A stretch of DNA of 16,725 bases from CAZVEE01 sp964625525 (GCA_964625525.1 CAZVEE010000074.1:1-16725), one strand, 5' to 3'. Counted from the first letter of the stretch, positions 5,556 through 14,188 are shown. A program made the numbers and translations. Notes: generated by a model not told the origin, from the sequence alone.

Positions 5556-6404
5556 TCAGACCGCGCGGCGTGTTGCGGTGACGGTGCGGCTGGGCAGCCC
5601 GCGGATGGGTCGGCCCCGGCGAAACACGGTGCGGTGTTCGTCACACGGCGCAAAGGCGGTGCCGTCGCAAAAGGCGATTTCCGTGGGCCCCAGCACAAGA
5701 AGGCCGTCGGTTGCCAGCACCTCGGCGAGGCGTGCCAGCACGTCTTGGCGGGTGGCGGCGTCGAAATAGATCAGCACATTGCGACACAGGATGATGTCGA
5801 ACGGTCCGCGTGCGCAGAAATCGTCCATCAGGTTGCAAATGTCGTGATCGATGATCGCCCGCACCGGCGCGGCCAGGCGCCACAGATCCTCCGCTTTTTC
5901 GAAATGGCGCAAGAGGTGGCGCACGGGCAGGCCGCGCTGAACCTCGAATTGGGTGTAAAGGCCCGCCTCGGCCTTGGCGACGGCCATGCGTGACAAGTCG
6001 GTGGCGAGGATGCGGGCCGGAGGCAGGGGATCATCCTCGCACAGGGCCATGGCGAGGGAGGCGGGTTCCTGACCAGTGGCGGCTGCCGTACACCAAACCC
6101 GCACAATGCCGTCACGGCGCTCTCTCAGCTCAGGGATGATCTGTGTCGCCAGCATCTCCAAAGCGGCTTTGTCACGAAAGAAATAGGTTTCGTGCGTGGC
6201 CATGCTTTCCACAACCGTTGTCAGTACGTTGTCGTCACAGTCGTGATGCAGCGTGCGCAAAAAGGCCTCAAGATCGGTGTGACCATAGCGGTTCGCCAAC
6301 GGGGTAAGGCGACTCTTGACCAGATAACTCTTGTCAGAATCGATCACGATGCCTGAGCGGGTGCGCACCAGCTCGGCAATGAAAGCGAAATCCTCAGGCG
6401 TCAT
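5556..6404 (-). CDS. cheR: Chemoreceptor glutamate methyltransferase CheR
   Basis: SAM-dependent methyltransferase that adds methyl groups to glutamates of chemoreceptors for adaptation. 282 residues from the chosen start. The N-terminal helical domain (about 1-75) leads to ETYFFRD (72-78), part of the receptor-contacting surface. The SAM-binding Rossmann domain shows VRVWCTAAATGQEPASLAM (101-119), ILATDLS (132-138) and FDIILCRNVLIYF (202-214). The usual family motif has Cys or Ser and Glu at the positions that here read TAAATGQE, a mild deviation. An ATG at 6416 gives four more residues but has no ribosome-binding site, while 6404 has GGAG 6 nt upstream. The gene overlaps the end of cheB by 11 nt, so the two are probably translationally coupled. 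It is the last gene of the operon. Confidence 0.95.
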   Translation of the reverse strand: MTPEDFAFIAELVRTRSGIVIDSDKSYLVKSRLTPLANRYGHTDLEAFLRTLHHDCDDNVLTTVVESMATHETYFFRDKAALEMLATQIIPELRERRDGIVRVWCTAAATGQEPASLAMALCEDDPLPPARILATDLSRMAVAKAEAGLYTQFEVQRGLPVRHLLRHFEKAEDLWRLAAPVRAIIDHDICNLMDDFCARGPFDIILCRNVLIYFDAATRQDVLARLAEVLATDGLLVLGPTEIAFCDGTAFAPCDEHRTVFRRGRPIRGLPSRTVTATRRAV

Positions 6405-7485
6405 GGGCTGCTCCATCGAGGAGGGATCTGATCCGCTGACTGAGGATCGGAAGGGGGGCAACAGCGCTACACAGGCCCGCCCGCGCCACGGCGCCGGGCA
6501 TGCCCCAGACCACGCTGGTGCCGGCGTCCTGAGCGAAAACAGTTCCGCCCGCCTCAGTGACGGCGCGGGCGCCAGCAAGGCCATCTTCACCCATACCGGT
6601 CAGCACAGCGCAAGCTGTCCGTCCACCCATTATGGTGGCCGCTGATTCAAAGAGCAGATCCGCGCACGGGCTGGGCCGGGTCCAAGCCGGGTCATCGCTC
6701 ACTCGCAGAATGCTCGCCTCGGCCGGGCCGGTGAGGGTCAGGTGCCGCCCGCCCGGGGCCACGCAGATTTGTCCCGGTGCGAGCGGGGCGCCATCGACCG
6801 CTTCACGCACAGGTCGGTGCAGACTGCGCGCCAGATGATCCGCCAGCAGACTGGTAAATGGGGCGGGGCTGTGCTGGGCAATCAGGATGGGTACGTGCAG
6901 CGTTGTGCGCAGGGGGCGCAGCAACGCCTCCAGCGCCTGTGGCCCGCCGGTTGATGCCGCCAGAAGCAGAACTGCGGGCGGGTACGCCGAGCTTTCCCTT
7001 AGGGAAAAGTCCGTCTCGTGGACACGATCGGCGTTAACCCGGGCGGGGCGGCGCGCGGCGTTGCCAAGGGCCCGAATGGTGTCGAGGACCTGATCGCGGA
7101 ACCCGAGCGCGGCGCCTGAGCCGGTCATGGCGCTGGGCTTGGCCACCGTATCGACGGCCCCCAGGCGCAAGGCCCGCAGGGAAATCGCCGCATGACGGCG
7201 GGTGAGCGCGGAGACCATAACCACTTGCAGCCGGGGTATGCGGCGCAGCAACCCTTGCAATGTATCAAGACCATCAAGACCCGGCATATCCACATCAAGC
7301 AGGGCCACGTCCGGGTGCGCCGTATCCACGGCGGCAACTGCCTCGGCGCCATCCGTGCATACGGCGACAAGCTCCAGGTCGGTGCACGCCGATAGCCAGC
7401 GGGTCATCAGTTTCCGGATGACGGCTGAGTCGTCGACGACCATGACGCGGATGGGGGCGTCTGGGATCAGGGCTGGCGCGGCCAT
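6394..7485 (-). CDS. cheB: Chemotaxis methylesterase/deamidase response regulator CheB
   Basis: Removes methyl groups from (and may deamidate) chemoreceptors after phosphorylation by CheA, giving adaptation. 363 residues. The receiver domain (about 12-130) has D18-D19, phosphoacceptor D64 (LLDVDMPGLDG) and K117 (VAKPS). A linker of about 35 residues leads to the esterase domain with the expected triad: S178 in AASTGGPQAL, H205 in IAQHSPAPF and D301 in LTGMGEDGLAG. All catalytic residues are present, so it should be active. The start at 7485 lies 5 nt after the cheY stop, with GGAG 8 nt upstream; the 3' end overlaps cheR. An operon partner of both. Confidence 0.97.
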   Translation of the reverse strand: MAAPALIPDAPIRVMVVDDSAVIRKLMTRWLSACTDLELVAVCTDGAEAVAAVDTAHPDVALLDVDMPGLDGLDTLQGLLRRIPRLQVVMVSALTRRHAAISLRALRLGAVDTVAKPSAMTGSGAALGFRDQVLDTIRALGNAARRPARVNADRVHETDFSLRESSAYPPAVLLLAASTGGPQALEALLRPLRTTLHVPILIAQHSPAPFTSLLADHLARSLHRPVREAVDGAPLAPGQICVAPGGRHLTLTGPAEASILRVSDDPAWTRPSPCADLLFESAATIMGGRTACAVLTGMGEDGLAGARAVTEAGGTVFAQDAGTSVVWGMPGAVARAGLCSAVAPLPILSQRIRSLLDGAAHDA

Positions 7486-7490
7486 AGACG

Positions 7491-7877
7491 TTACTCCAGT
7501 GCCGCTTCAGGGGTGCCGAGGCCTGCTTCACGGAATTTGGTGGAGAGGATATCGCGATCGAACGGCTTCATGATGAATTCGTTCGCTCCCGCATTGATGG
7601 CCTCGGTGATGCGCTCCACCTGGTTCTCCGTGGTGCAGAAGATGACGACCGGGGCCCCGCCACCGGGTCCGTCCCGCAGCAGGCGGAGGAACTCGATACC
7701 TGTCATTTCCGGCATGTTCCAATCCAGGAGAATGGCATCGGGCATGATCTCGTGGCAGCGCTCCAGCGCCACTTTGCCGTTCTCTGCCTCGCTGACAGTG
7801 AATGTGAGTTCTTCCAAAATCCGTCGTGCCACCTGTCGAATGACACGTGAGTCGTCCACTACCAGACAGTGGGTCAT
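7491..7877 (-). CDS. cheY: Single-domain chemotaxis response regulator CheY
   Basis: Stand-alone receiver of 128 residues. It has the acidic pair D8-D9, phosphoacceptor D52 (ILLDWNMPEMTG), switch threonines at 82-83 (FCTTENQ) and K104 (EFIMKPFD), so it is a functional phosphorylatable CheY-type protein. Its task is to take phosphate from CheA and act on the flagellar switch, or to serve as a phosphate sink, as some alphaproteobacterial CheY copies do; the sequence does not decide. Start and cheW stop overlap by 4 nt (ATGA type). cheB follows 5 nt after its stop. Confidence 0.95.
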   Translation of the reverse strand: MTHCLVVDDSRVIRQVARRILEELTFTVSEAENGKVALERCHEIMPDAILLDWNMPEMTGIEFLRLLRDGPGGGAPVVIFCTTENQVERITEAINAGANEFIMKPFDRDILSTKFREAGLGTPEAALE

Positions 7878-8359
7878 GGGCGTGATCCTTGTTGGGCAAG
7901 GGGTCCTGACGGGTCATCCAGTCCGATGATCCGTACCGGGTCGATGATGGTCAGCACAGTGTTGTTCTGCTGCACAAGGCCGCGGGCAACCGCACGCCAG
8001 GCCGCGGGCAGTGTGGTGGGCAAGGGGGCCTCACCGCTTGCGCCGGGGCTGACCACGTCGCCCAGACGATCGACGAGCAAGCCGTACCGGTCTCCGGCGA
8101 TCCGCACGCCAATGGCCGGACGCTGACCGAGATGGATCTGTGATGCCACGCCCAGGGTGACGGCCGGGTCGATCAGGGTCACGATATGACCGCGCAAGTT
8201 CAGCAGGCCCGCCACATCGGCACGGGTGCGCGGCACAGGTGTAATGGCCTGTGGCACGAACACCTCCTGTGCCAGCGTGATCGGAATGGCGATCCGGTGA
8301 TCAGCCAAATCCGCAGTCAGAAGGTCTGCTTGCAGACCTGATGCGGGAGAGGCACTCAT
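7874..8359 (-). CDS. cheW: Chemotaxis coupling protein CheW
   Basis: 161-residue scaffold protein with one CheW-like beta-barrel domain that links CheA to chemoreceptors. Recognisable blocks are FVPQAITPVPRT (34-45), the signature GLLNLRGHIVTLIDP (51-65), YGLLVDRLGDVV (92-103) and the C-terminal LTIIDPVRII. The open frame continues about 52 codons upstream inside cheA in another frame. The start MSASPASGLQ at 8359 overlaps the cheA stop by 4 nt (ATGA), which fits translational coupling and the normal length. No receptor gene is in the window, so the receptors it serves must be encoded elsewhere. Confidence 0.95.
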   Translation of the reverse strand: MSASPASGLQADLLTADLADHRIAIPITLAQEVFVPQAITPVPRTRADVAGLLNLRGHIVTLIDPAVTLGVASQIHLGQRPAIGVRIAGDRYGLLVDRLGDVVSPGASGEAPLPTTLPAAWRAVARGLVQQNNTVLTIIDPVRIIGLDDPSGPLAQQGSRP

Positions 8360-10851
8360 GCGGCTTGCCTCCCGCGCCCGGTTACTGTTGCCAAGGTATC
8401 GAGCAGAACCTGCTGGTCGCCCTTGGCTACATAATGCTGAAAGCCGGCTTCCAGGCCGCGGCGGCGGCGGTCCGGGCTCCACAGGCTCGACAGCGCCACA
8501 CGCGGGATGCTGCACCAGGTGGGGTCTCGCCGCAACGCGCGCGCGAACGCAAAGCCATCCGTTTCCGGCATGTCGATGTCGCTGATGATGATATCCGGGT
8601 TGAGGCCTTGGTCCCGCAGGCGCCAGGCCTGCACCACGCTCTCGGCGGCCGTGAACGCGTAGCCCGCGGCTTCGAGCAGCGGCCCCGTCAGTTCCCGGAA
8701 GATGGCGGAATCGTCCACCATGAGCACATGTGGTCGGACGGATGATCCGTCATCAGCCGGCTCTGGATAAATCTTGCGAAGCGAGTGGGCGAGGTCCAGA
8801 ATCTCGGTTGCCCGCCCGGCAATGGTGGCGACCCCCAGAAGGCCCGGCCGCGTTGGCGCATGCTCAATGGTGATGGTGTCTTGAACACTGTCCAGGATTT
8901 CATCGACGGCGAGGGCTAGCAGGCGGCCGGCATCGCTGACCACGATCAACGGCTGATGGCCGCTTGGCCGCAGCACCTGCGATGGGTCGGTCGTGACGAC
9001 CGGCAGCAGAGTGCCGCCATAGGGCACGAGCACCGTGTCCTGCGCCCGTTGCAGCGTCTCGGAGGCCACGTCTTCCAGGCGGGCCACGGCGGCAAGGGGG
9101 ACCGCCTTCACCGCATCCGTTCCAGCCCGGAAGAGCAGTAAGTCAGTGGTCTGCGCTGGCGCTCTGGGCGGCGGTGCCGGGGGCTCGACGGGTGCGCGGC
9201 TGCCGGCCCGGCGCGCCAGCGCGCTGGGGTCGAGGATGAGCAGAACGCCACCATCCCCCAGGATCGTCACGCCCGCATAAAGCTCGCAGCCGATCAGGAG
9301 GCGCGGCAGCGGTTTGACCACGGTTTCTTCCGTGTCGAGCGCTTGATCCACAAGCACGGCAAAGCGGCTGCCGCCCGTATCCAGCACGAGCGCGCAGCCC
9401 CCTGTTTCGAGAGCCGGAAGGCCCAGATCCGCGTGCAATGGCAGCACCGGTAGCACATGACCGCGCAGGCGCAACAGACCCGCCCCGCCCACAGTCTCCA
9501 ATTGAGCCGGCCCGTCGGCGGTAAGGCGCACGAGTTCAGACACACAAGACTGGGGCAGCGCCAGTTTGCGCCCGGCCAGAGTGACAATCAGCATGGAGAC
9601 GATTGCAAGGGTCAAGGGGATACGGATGGTGAAAACGGTCCCCGCGCCGGGCTCTGACGTAACCGCAATTACCCCACCCAGCCGCTCCACATTGGCCCGC
9701 ACCACGTCAAGGCCGACGCCGCGTCCGGAAAGCGTGGAGACGGTCTGCGCAGTGGAGAAGCCAGGCGTAAAGATGAAGTGATCGATGTGCTCAGGGGGCA
9801 TATCGGCGAGCGCCATCTCGCTCGTCAGACCCCTCTCCAGAGCACGGGCGCGGATGCGCGCGCGGTTGAGGCCACGCCCGTCATCGGCAATCTCGATCAG
9901 GACCTGGCCGCCTTCGTGCCTGGCCTTTAACCGCAAGGAGGCGGTTTCCGGCTTGCCTGCGGCACGGCGCTCGGCGGGTGTTTCCAGACCGTGGTCGGCC
10001 GCATTGCGGACCATATGAATGAGTGGATCGCGGATCATGTCCAGGACCTGACGGTCCAGTTCCGTGTCGTCTCCGCTCATGGTCAGCGTGATGGTCTTGC
10101 CCAGATCCAGGTTCAGATCCCGGATGACCCGGGGCAGGGTCTGCCAGGCTTGGCCGATGGGTTGCATCCGCGTCGCGACGACCTGTTCCTGAAGATCGCT
10201 GGCGAGCGCGGAGAGGCGGTGCAAGGGCGCCTCGAAGGGGCTGTTCTCGGTTTGGCGCAACAGGTCGAGAAGCTGATTGCGGTTGAGCACCAGCTCCCCG
10301 GCCAGTGCCATGAGCTTCTCGATCACCTCCATAGACACGCGCAGGCCCGCCCGATCCTGGGGCACGGGCGGATCTGCCATGACAGGCGCGGGCTCTGCCG
10401 GGGCGGCGGCGTCTGGCGGCGGCTGTGTGGCGATCGGCGGTGGAGCGCTCGGCGGCGCGACGGCGGGTGTCCCTGGCGTTTCCGCCGCGGCAAGCAACTG
10501 AGCCACCATGTCTTGATCGTCGCCTGCCAGCTCTTGGCCCTCCTGGTCCAGATGGGCAAGCAACGCCTTGACCTGATCGAAGGCGGCAAGGATGAGAGTA
10601 ACGAGGGCCGGGGTGGCCTGGGCCTTGCCATCGCGCAGGTGCGCCAGCACTGTTTCAGCCGCGTGGGTGAGGGTTTCAAGGCGTGGTAGCGCCAAGAAGC
10701 CGCAGGTGCCCTTAATGGTGTGCACGGCGCGGAAGATACTGTCGAGACCGTCCGTGCGGGCCGGGTCTTGTTCCAGGCGGACCAATTCCGTCTCGACCGC
10801 GGCCAGGGCCTCGCCGGCCTCCGCCAGAAAGTCGTTCAGGATATCGTCCAC
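8356..10851 (-). CDS. cheA: Hybrid chemotaxis histidine kinase CheA with two CheW-like domains and a receiver
   Basis: Sensor kinase of the chemotaxis array, 831 residues. Domain order: Hpt/P1 (1-120) with phospho-accepting H44 (AVHTIKGTCGF); a Pro/Ala-rich linker (121-168) where the P2 CheY-binding domain normally sits and is missing; P3 dimerisation (169-235); P4 ATPase (240-412) with N-box HMVRNAADHGLE (279-290), DDGRGL (323-328) and GRGVGL (376-381); P5 CheW-like domain (about 417-545); a second CheW-like domain (about 567-690); and a C-terminal receiver (706-825) with phosphoacceptor D758 and K810. All catalytic motifs are intact. Start is GTG 10851 with AAGGGA upstream. It is 96 bp after chpT and overlaps cheW. 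The attached receiver may act as a phosphate sink or internal brake (inference). Confidence 0.96.
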   Translation of the reverse strand: MDDILNDFLAEAGEALAAVETELVRLEQDPARTDGLDSIFRAVHTIKGTCGFLALPRLETLTHAAETVLAHLRDGKAQATPALVTLILAAFDQVKALLAHLDQEGQELAGDDQDMVAQLLAAAETPGTPAVAPPSAPPPIATQPPPDAAAPAEPAPVMADPPVPQDRAGLRVSMEVIEKLMALAGELVLNRNQLLDLLRQTENSPFEAPLHRLSALASDLQEQVVATRMQPIGQAWQTLPRVIRDLNLDLGKTITLTMSGDDTELDRQVLDMIRDPLIHMVRNAADHGLETPAERRAAGKPETASLRLKARHEGGQVLIEIADDGRGLNRARIRARALERGLTSEMALADMPPEHIDHFIFTPGFSTAQTVSTLSGRGVGLDVVRANVERLGGVIAVTSEPGAGTVFTIRIPLTLAIVSMLIVTLAGRKLALPQSCVSELVRLTADGPAQLETVGGAGLLRLRGHVLPVLPLHADLGLPALETGGCALVLDTGGSRFAVLVDQALDTEETVVKPLPRLLIGCELYAGVTILGDGGVLLILDPSALARRAGSRAPVEPPAPPPRAPAQTTDLLLFRAGTDAVKAVPLAAVARLEDVASETLQRAQDTVLVPYGGTLLPVVTTDPSQVLRPSGHQPLIVVSDAGRLLALAVDEILDSVQDTITIEHAPTRPGLLGVATIAGRATEILDLAHSLRKIYPEPADDGSSVRPHVLMVDDSAIFRELTGPLLEAAGYAFTAAESVVQAWRLRDQGLNPDIIISDIDMPETDGFAFARALRRDPTWCSIPRVALSSLWSPDRRRRGLEAGFQHYVAKGDQQVLLDTLATVTGRGRQAA

Positions 10852-10947
10852 GCCTGCGTCCCTTTCCCCACCGTTCGGTCCAACGACCGGTCTTGTCAGG
10901 GAAAGTCTCGCAAAACGCTGTTAAAGCGCGGTGAAGTGGTGAACTCT

Positions 10948-11589
10948 TTAGGCTGCAAGCGCCGAGGGAGGCAGGCTGACGGTCAGGACCACGCGCTCCT
11001 CATCCGCGTCGTGATGAACCGCGGCACCGATTTCGCGGGCCAAGAGGCCCGTGATGAAGGGTTGAATGGCGCGGGCATCAAGGCCGTCGTCACCCGGCGG
11101 TTCATCGCCCAAAAAGCGCAGACCCTCGGGCAGGCGCGCATGAGGGCCCGTAGCCGTGACAGTGATGCCACCCGTGCTCGTTTCGGATGGTTCAACCCGC
11201 ACCACGCCCCCTCGCGGGATGGCTTCATTGGCAATGACGATCAGATTCAGGATGAAGCGCACAGTGTCCTTGGGCAGGGACAGGCCGGGCACATCCCATT
11301 CAAGGCTTGTCTTCGGCCCCTCGATGAAACCGCGAACCACATCCTCGGCATAGCTCAGATCGATAATGTCCGAGGCGGAGCCAGCGGCACCAAAGGCCAA
11401 GCGCGCGAATTTTAGTTTCGCCGTCGCGGTGCGGGCGCTGGTGTCGATGAGCGCCAGCGCATGGCCGCGCATCTCTGCATCGTCCTCATCCGCAAGGACT
11501 TCAAGCCCATTGGCCAGCGCGCCCACAGGACTGATCAGGTCATGGCAGACTTTGGAACACAGCAGAGCGGCGATATCGAGTTCGCGCAT
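10948..11589 (-). CDS. chpT: Histidine phosphotransferase ChpT
   Basis: 213-residue phosphotransferase that, in the alphaproteobacterial phosphorelay, carries phosphate from the hybrid kinase CckA to CtrA (and CpdR). The N-terminal four-helix dimerisation domain has the phospho-accepting H16 in LCSKVCHDLISPVGALANGLEVL, close to the Caulobacter motif. The C-terminal half is a degenerate ATPase-like fold (FILNLIVIANEAIPRGGVVRVE and so on) without the G-box glycines of active kinases, as expected for ChpT. GAGGA 7 nt upstream of ATG 11589 supports the start. It is the first gene of the chpT-cheA-cheW-cheY-cheB-cheR run and is 96 bp upstream of cheA, so a second promoter for cheA is possible. A hairpin lies in its leader. 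Confidence 0.93.
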   Translation of the reverse strand: MRELDIAALLCSKVCHDLISPVGALANGLEVLADEDDAEMRGHALALIDTSARTATAKLKFARLAFGAAGSASDIIDLSYAEDVVRGFIEGPKTSLEWDVPGLSLPKDTVRFILNLIVIANEAIPRGGVVRVEPSETSTGGITVTATGPHARLPEGLRFLGDEPPGDDGLDARAIQPFITGLLAREIGAAVHHDADEERVVLTVSLPPSALAA

Positions 11590-11613
11590 GATTTATCCTC
11601 TTACTCGTGCCGA

Positions 11614-11631
11614 CCGCCAGGGGGCTGGCGG
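11614..11631. promoter_or_regulatory. Perfect hairpin in the chpT leader region
   Basis: CCGCCAG (11614-11620) and CTGGCGG (11625-11631) are perfect 7-bp complements around GGGG. The structure lies 24 nt before the chpT start codon, just upstream of its ribosome-binding site. It could be an operator or an RNA hairpin in the leader. There is no T-run on the chpT strand, so it is not a terminator. The rest of the 280-bp gap to cysQ has one GANTC site (11731) and no other structure I can name. Confidence 0.35.
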
Positions 11632-11869
11632 GGGGATACAGGGCGCCTGGGTGGTTCGCGTGCCGACAATATCAGCGCAGATGATCAGGCCTTCACCGAC
11701 CTTACGGACCCTACAGGACCCGAAGTTTCCGATTCAGCGTACGGCGCATCTTCGAATTTGATACACAGTGATCCGGGCGACGCGCAACCCGCCTTGACCG
11801 GATCTGGCCCAAGTGCTGTGCTGCGCCAGCCATGGACGGCCAGTGCACTGGAGAAAGAGGAAATATTCC

Positions 11870-12706
11870 GTGAACGATTCCGCCGGACTGACATTGGACA
11901 CCCCTGAGGGACCGCTGACGCGGCTGGAGCTGGCGCAGCGCCTGCGCGGGCTTGCGATCACAGCCGGGGCGGCCATCATGCCGTTTTTCAAATCGGGCGC
12001 CGACGTGCGCCAGAAAGCGGATGACTCCCCTGTTACGGACGCGGATGAAGCGGCGGAAGCGGTGATCCTGGACGGGCTGCGCGCCCTCACCCCGGACATT
12101 CCGGTGATTGCGGAAGAGGCCATGGCGGCGGGCACCCGGCCGGAGATCGGCGAGAGCTTCTATCTGGTGGACCCGCTTGATGGCACCAAGGAATTCATCT
12201 CCGGGCGGGGGGAGTTCACCGTCAACATTGCGCTTGTGATGCACGGCAAGCCGGTGGTGGGTGTCGTCTTCGCACCCGCCTTGAAGCGGTTGTTCCTAGG
12301 CGCGGTGCCAGGCGGGGCGTTTGAAGAAAGCGTGGCACCGGGTGTGGAGGCGGGAGCGCCACAGCTGCGGCCCATCGCGGCGCGGTCTGCACCGGAGGCC
12401 GGGATTGTGGCGGTCGCGAGCCGCTCGCACCGGGCGCCGGAGACGGAGACCTATCTGGAGCAGTTCAAAGTCGCGTCCTTCGTCAGCGCGGGCTCGTCTT
12501 TGAAGTTCTGTTTAGTGGCCACAGGAGAGGCCGACCTCTACCCCCGTCATGGACGCACCATGGAGTGGGACACGGCGGCCGGTCATGCGGTCTTGGCGGC
12601 CGCCGGTGGCACGGTCACCACATTCGAGGGGCCGCCGCTGGTCTACGGCAAGGAAGCAGAAGGCTTTGCCAATCCGTTCTTCGTGGCCCGTGGGCGCAAC
12701 GGTTAA
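11870..12706 (+). CDS. cysQ: 3'(2'),5'-bisphosphate nucleotidase CysQ (inositol monophosphatase family)
   Basis: Mg2+-dependent phosphatase that recycles 3'-phosphoadenosine 5'-phosphate, a by-product of sulfate assimilation. 278 residues from GTG 11870. Metal-binding motifs of the inositol-monophosphatase fold are present: E82-E83 (VIAEEAM), the signature D101-P-L-D104-G-T in LVDPLDGTKEF, and D234 in MEWDTAAGHAVLAAAGG. The blocks AVASRSH (181-187) and GSSLKFCLVATGEADLYPR (208-226) separate CysQ from inositol-phosphatase relatives. The GTG start has AGAGG 9 nt upstream; the in-frame ATG 19 codons earlier (11813) encodes a Cys/His/Arg-rich extension unlike the family. It is divergent from chpT and convergent with the TPR-protein gene, 9 bp from its end, with no terminator between. 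Confidence 0.93.
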   Translation: MNDSAGLTLDTPEGPLTRLELAQRLRGLAITAGAAIMPFFKSGADVRQKADDSPVTDADEAAEAVILDGLRALTPDIPVIAEEAMAAGTRPEIGESFYLVDPLDGTKEFISGRGEFTVNIALVMHGKPVVGVVFAPALKRLFLGAVPGGAFEESVAPGVEAGAPQLRPIAARSAPEAGIVAVASRSHRAPETETYLEQFKVASFVSAGSSLKFCLVATGEADLYPRHGRTMEWDTAAGHAVLAAAGGTVTTFEGPPLVYGKEAEGFANPFFVARGRNG

Positions 12707-12715
12707 GCCGCGGCG

Positions 12716-14188
12716 TCAGCGCTTCCAGGCGTCTTCAAACGCGGCGCCCCAGGCGGTGGCGCGCTCGCGGGAGCCTGCCGCCGTTTCGACCCAAGCCTGC
12801 AACACGGCTGGATCGGCGGCGCCCATGACCCGGCGGGCGCGCGCGAAAAGGTCGCGGGCTCGGTCCTGATCTCCGGCCAGAGAGGCGGACAAGCCTTTGA
12901 GCAGCCATGTCATGTGGAACGCGCGCAGTTCATCCATGGAGGTGGCGAGCACCCGGCGGGCATCGGCGTAGTTACCGGCCCGCGCCATGGACAGCGCGAT
13001 GATAAAGCGGGCGATCGCGGCTCGGGCGGGGCCCGTCTCCCCATCACCCAGAGCCTGCTCGGCCGCGGCCAGGGAGACATCATCGCGTCCGGCATAAAGG
13101 GCGGCCCAGGTCTGATAAATCGCCGCGACCTTGGCTTCATGGCGGCTGGACCCGGCATCACCGAACGCCGCCACGGCCGCGTTGGCCTCACCGGCGGCGA
13201 GCTTCACCAGGCCATCGGCCAGGGCCAGATCCCCCGCTTCGGCTTCCGTCAGGGCGCGCGCGCCTGCCAGAGCGGCACGGGCACGGGTCAGATCGTCCGC
13301 CTTGTCGGCGCTGGTCAGGAACAGCACGCGCAGGCTCAGCGCCTCGACCAGTTCCAGCTTGGCGTGAGCGTAGCGGGGATCGATGCGGCTTGCGTGATCA
13401 AGCAGGCGCACGGCTTCGTCCAGGCGCTGGCGAGACATCCCTTGGCGCAGCACTGCTACAGCACGGTGTTTCAGCGCCCAAGCACTCAAGGAGTCGGTCG
13501 GAGCGTCGGCCGCTTCGGGGGCGGGGCGTTGTGCCACCACAAGGCCCAGGGCCCCAAACAGGGACTCCGCAATGTCATCCTGCATGCCCGCGAGCGAGCG
13601 CAAGGGTCCTTCGAAACTATCAGCGAAGATGGAGTCGCCGGTGGCCGTCTCGATCACTTGCACGATGACCCGCACGCCTTTGCGCGGGCCAGCGGGGAAA
13701 ATCTCCAGGCTGCCTTCCAGCAGGTAATGGGCGGTGAGCGGCGTGGGCATGCCCGCGATGGCATCCGCGCCCCGCTCAAAATGGACGGTGCGGACGTCCA
13801 GGTCGGGATTGCGTGTGAGCAGGCTAAACACGTCTTGGGCGAAGGCATTGGCGGTGGCGGCATCGGCTTCTGCGCGGCGTTCGAAGGGCAAGATCGCAAC
13901 GCTCAGAACGCCGTTATTGCCGTAAAGTCGTTTGCTGGCGGCGCCGAAGCGCTCCACATCCCCTTTGCCGCCAGTGACGGGCAGGCCTTCCAGGCGCCGC
14001 AGTGCCCAAACAGTGTTGCGCACGCCCAGATCCGCGTGCAGCGCCTTGACGCGCTGGCGTTGATGATGCCGGCGGATCAGACGCACGGCCAGGATTGGGA
14101 CCAGCGCCAGGCCCGCAATGACGAGCGCCGCTACTTGCGCGCGATGTGCGCCCACCCAGTCTGCTGCGAAGTGCCAGAAATCACCCAT
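12716..14188 (-). CDS. Membrane-anchored protein with TolB-N-like domain and TPR-type repeats
   Basis: About 490 residues. One N-terminal membrane helix (about 19-38, VAALVIAGLALVPILAVRLI) is followed by a basic stretch, so most of the protein lies on one side of the membrane. Residues about 95-215 contain LSVAILPFERR, a later AHYLLEGSLEIF and VRVIVQVIETATGDSIFADSFEG. This is the pattern of the TolB amino-terminal-like domain found next to TPRs in many adenylate-cyclase and regulator-like proteins. The remainder (about 235-480) is Ala-rich helical sequence with TPR-like pairs (ALKHRAVAVLRQGM, AVRLLDHASRIDPRYAHAKLELVEAL, LLKGLSASLAGDQDRARDLFARARRVM). No catalytic domain is seen. GTG 14194 is an alternative start two codons earlier. 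It follows the DUF2207-like gene by 139 bp. Probably a scaffold or envelope-associated protein; function unknown. Confidence 0.7.
   Translation of the reverse strand: MGDFWHFAADWVGAHRAQVAALVIAGLALVPILAVRLIRRHHQRQRVKALHADLGVRNTVWALRRLEGLPVTGGKGDVERFGAASKRLYGNNGVLSVAILPFERRAEADAATANAFAQDVFSLLTRNPDLDVRTVHFERGADAIAGMPTPLTAHYLLEGSLEIFPAGPRKGVRVIVQVIETATGDSIFADSFEGPLRSLAGMQDDIAESLFGALGLVVAQRPAPEAADAPTDSLSAWALKHRAVAVLRQGMSRQRLDEAVRLLDHASRIDPRYAHAKLELVEALSLRVLFLTSADKADDLTRARAALAGARALTEAEAGDLALADGLVKLAAGEANAAVAAFGDAGSSRHEAKVAAIYQTWAALYAGRDDVSLAAAEQALGDGETGPARAAIARFIIALSMARAGNYADARRVLATSMDELRAFHMTWLLKGLSASLAGDQDRARDLFARARRVMGAADPAVLQAWVETAAGSRERATAWGAAFEDAWKR

Noticed and set aside
9991..10689. 232-codon plus-strand frame opposite cheA
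   Set aside because: Antisense to the conserved Hpt, P3 and linker regions of cheA, with no ribosome-binding site or family match.
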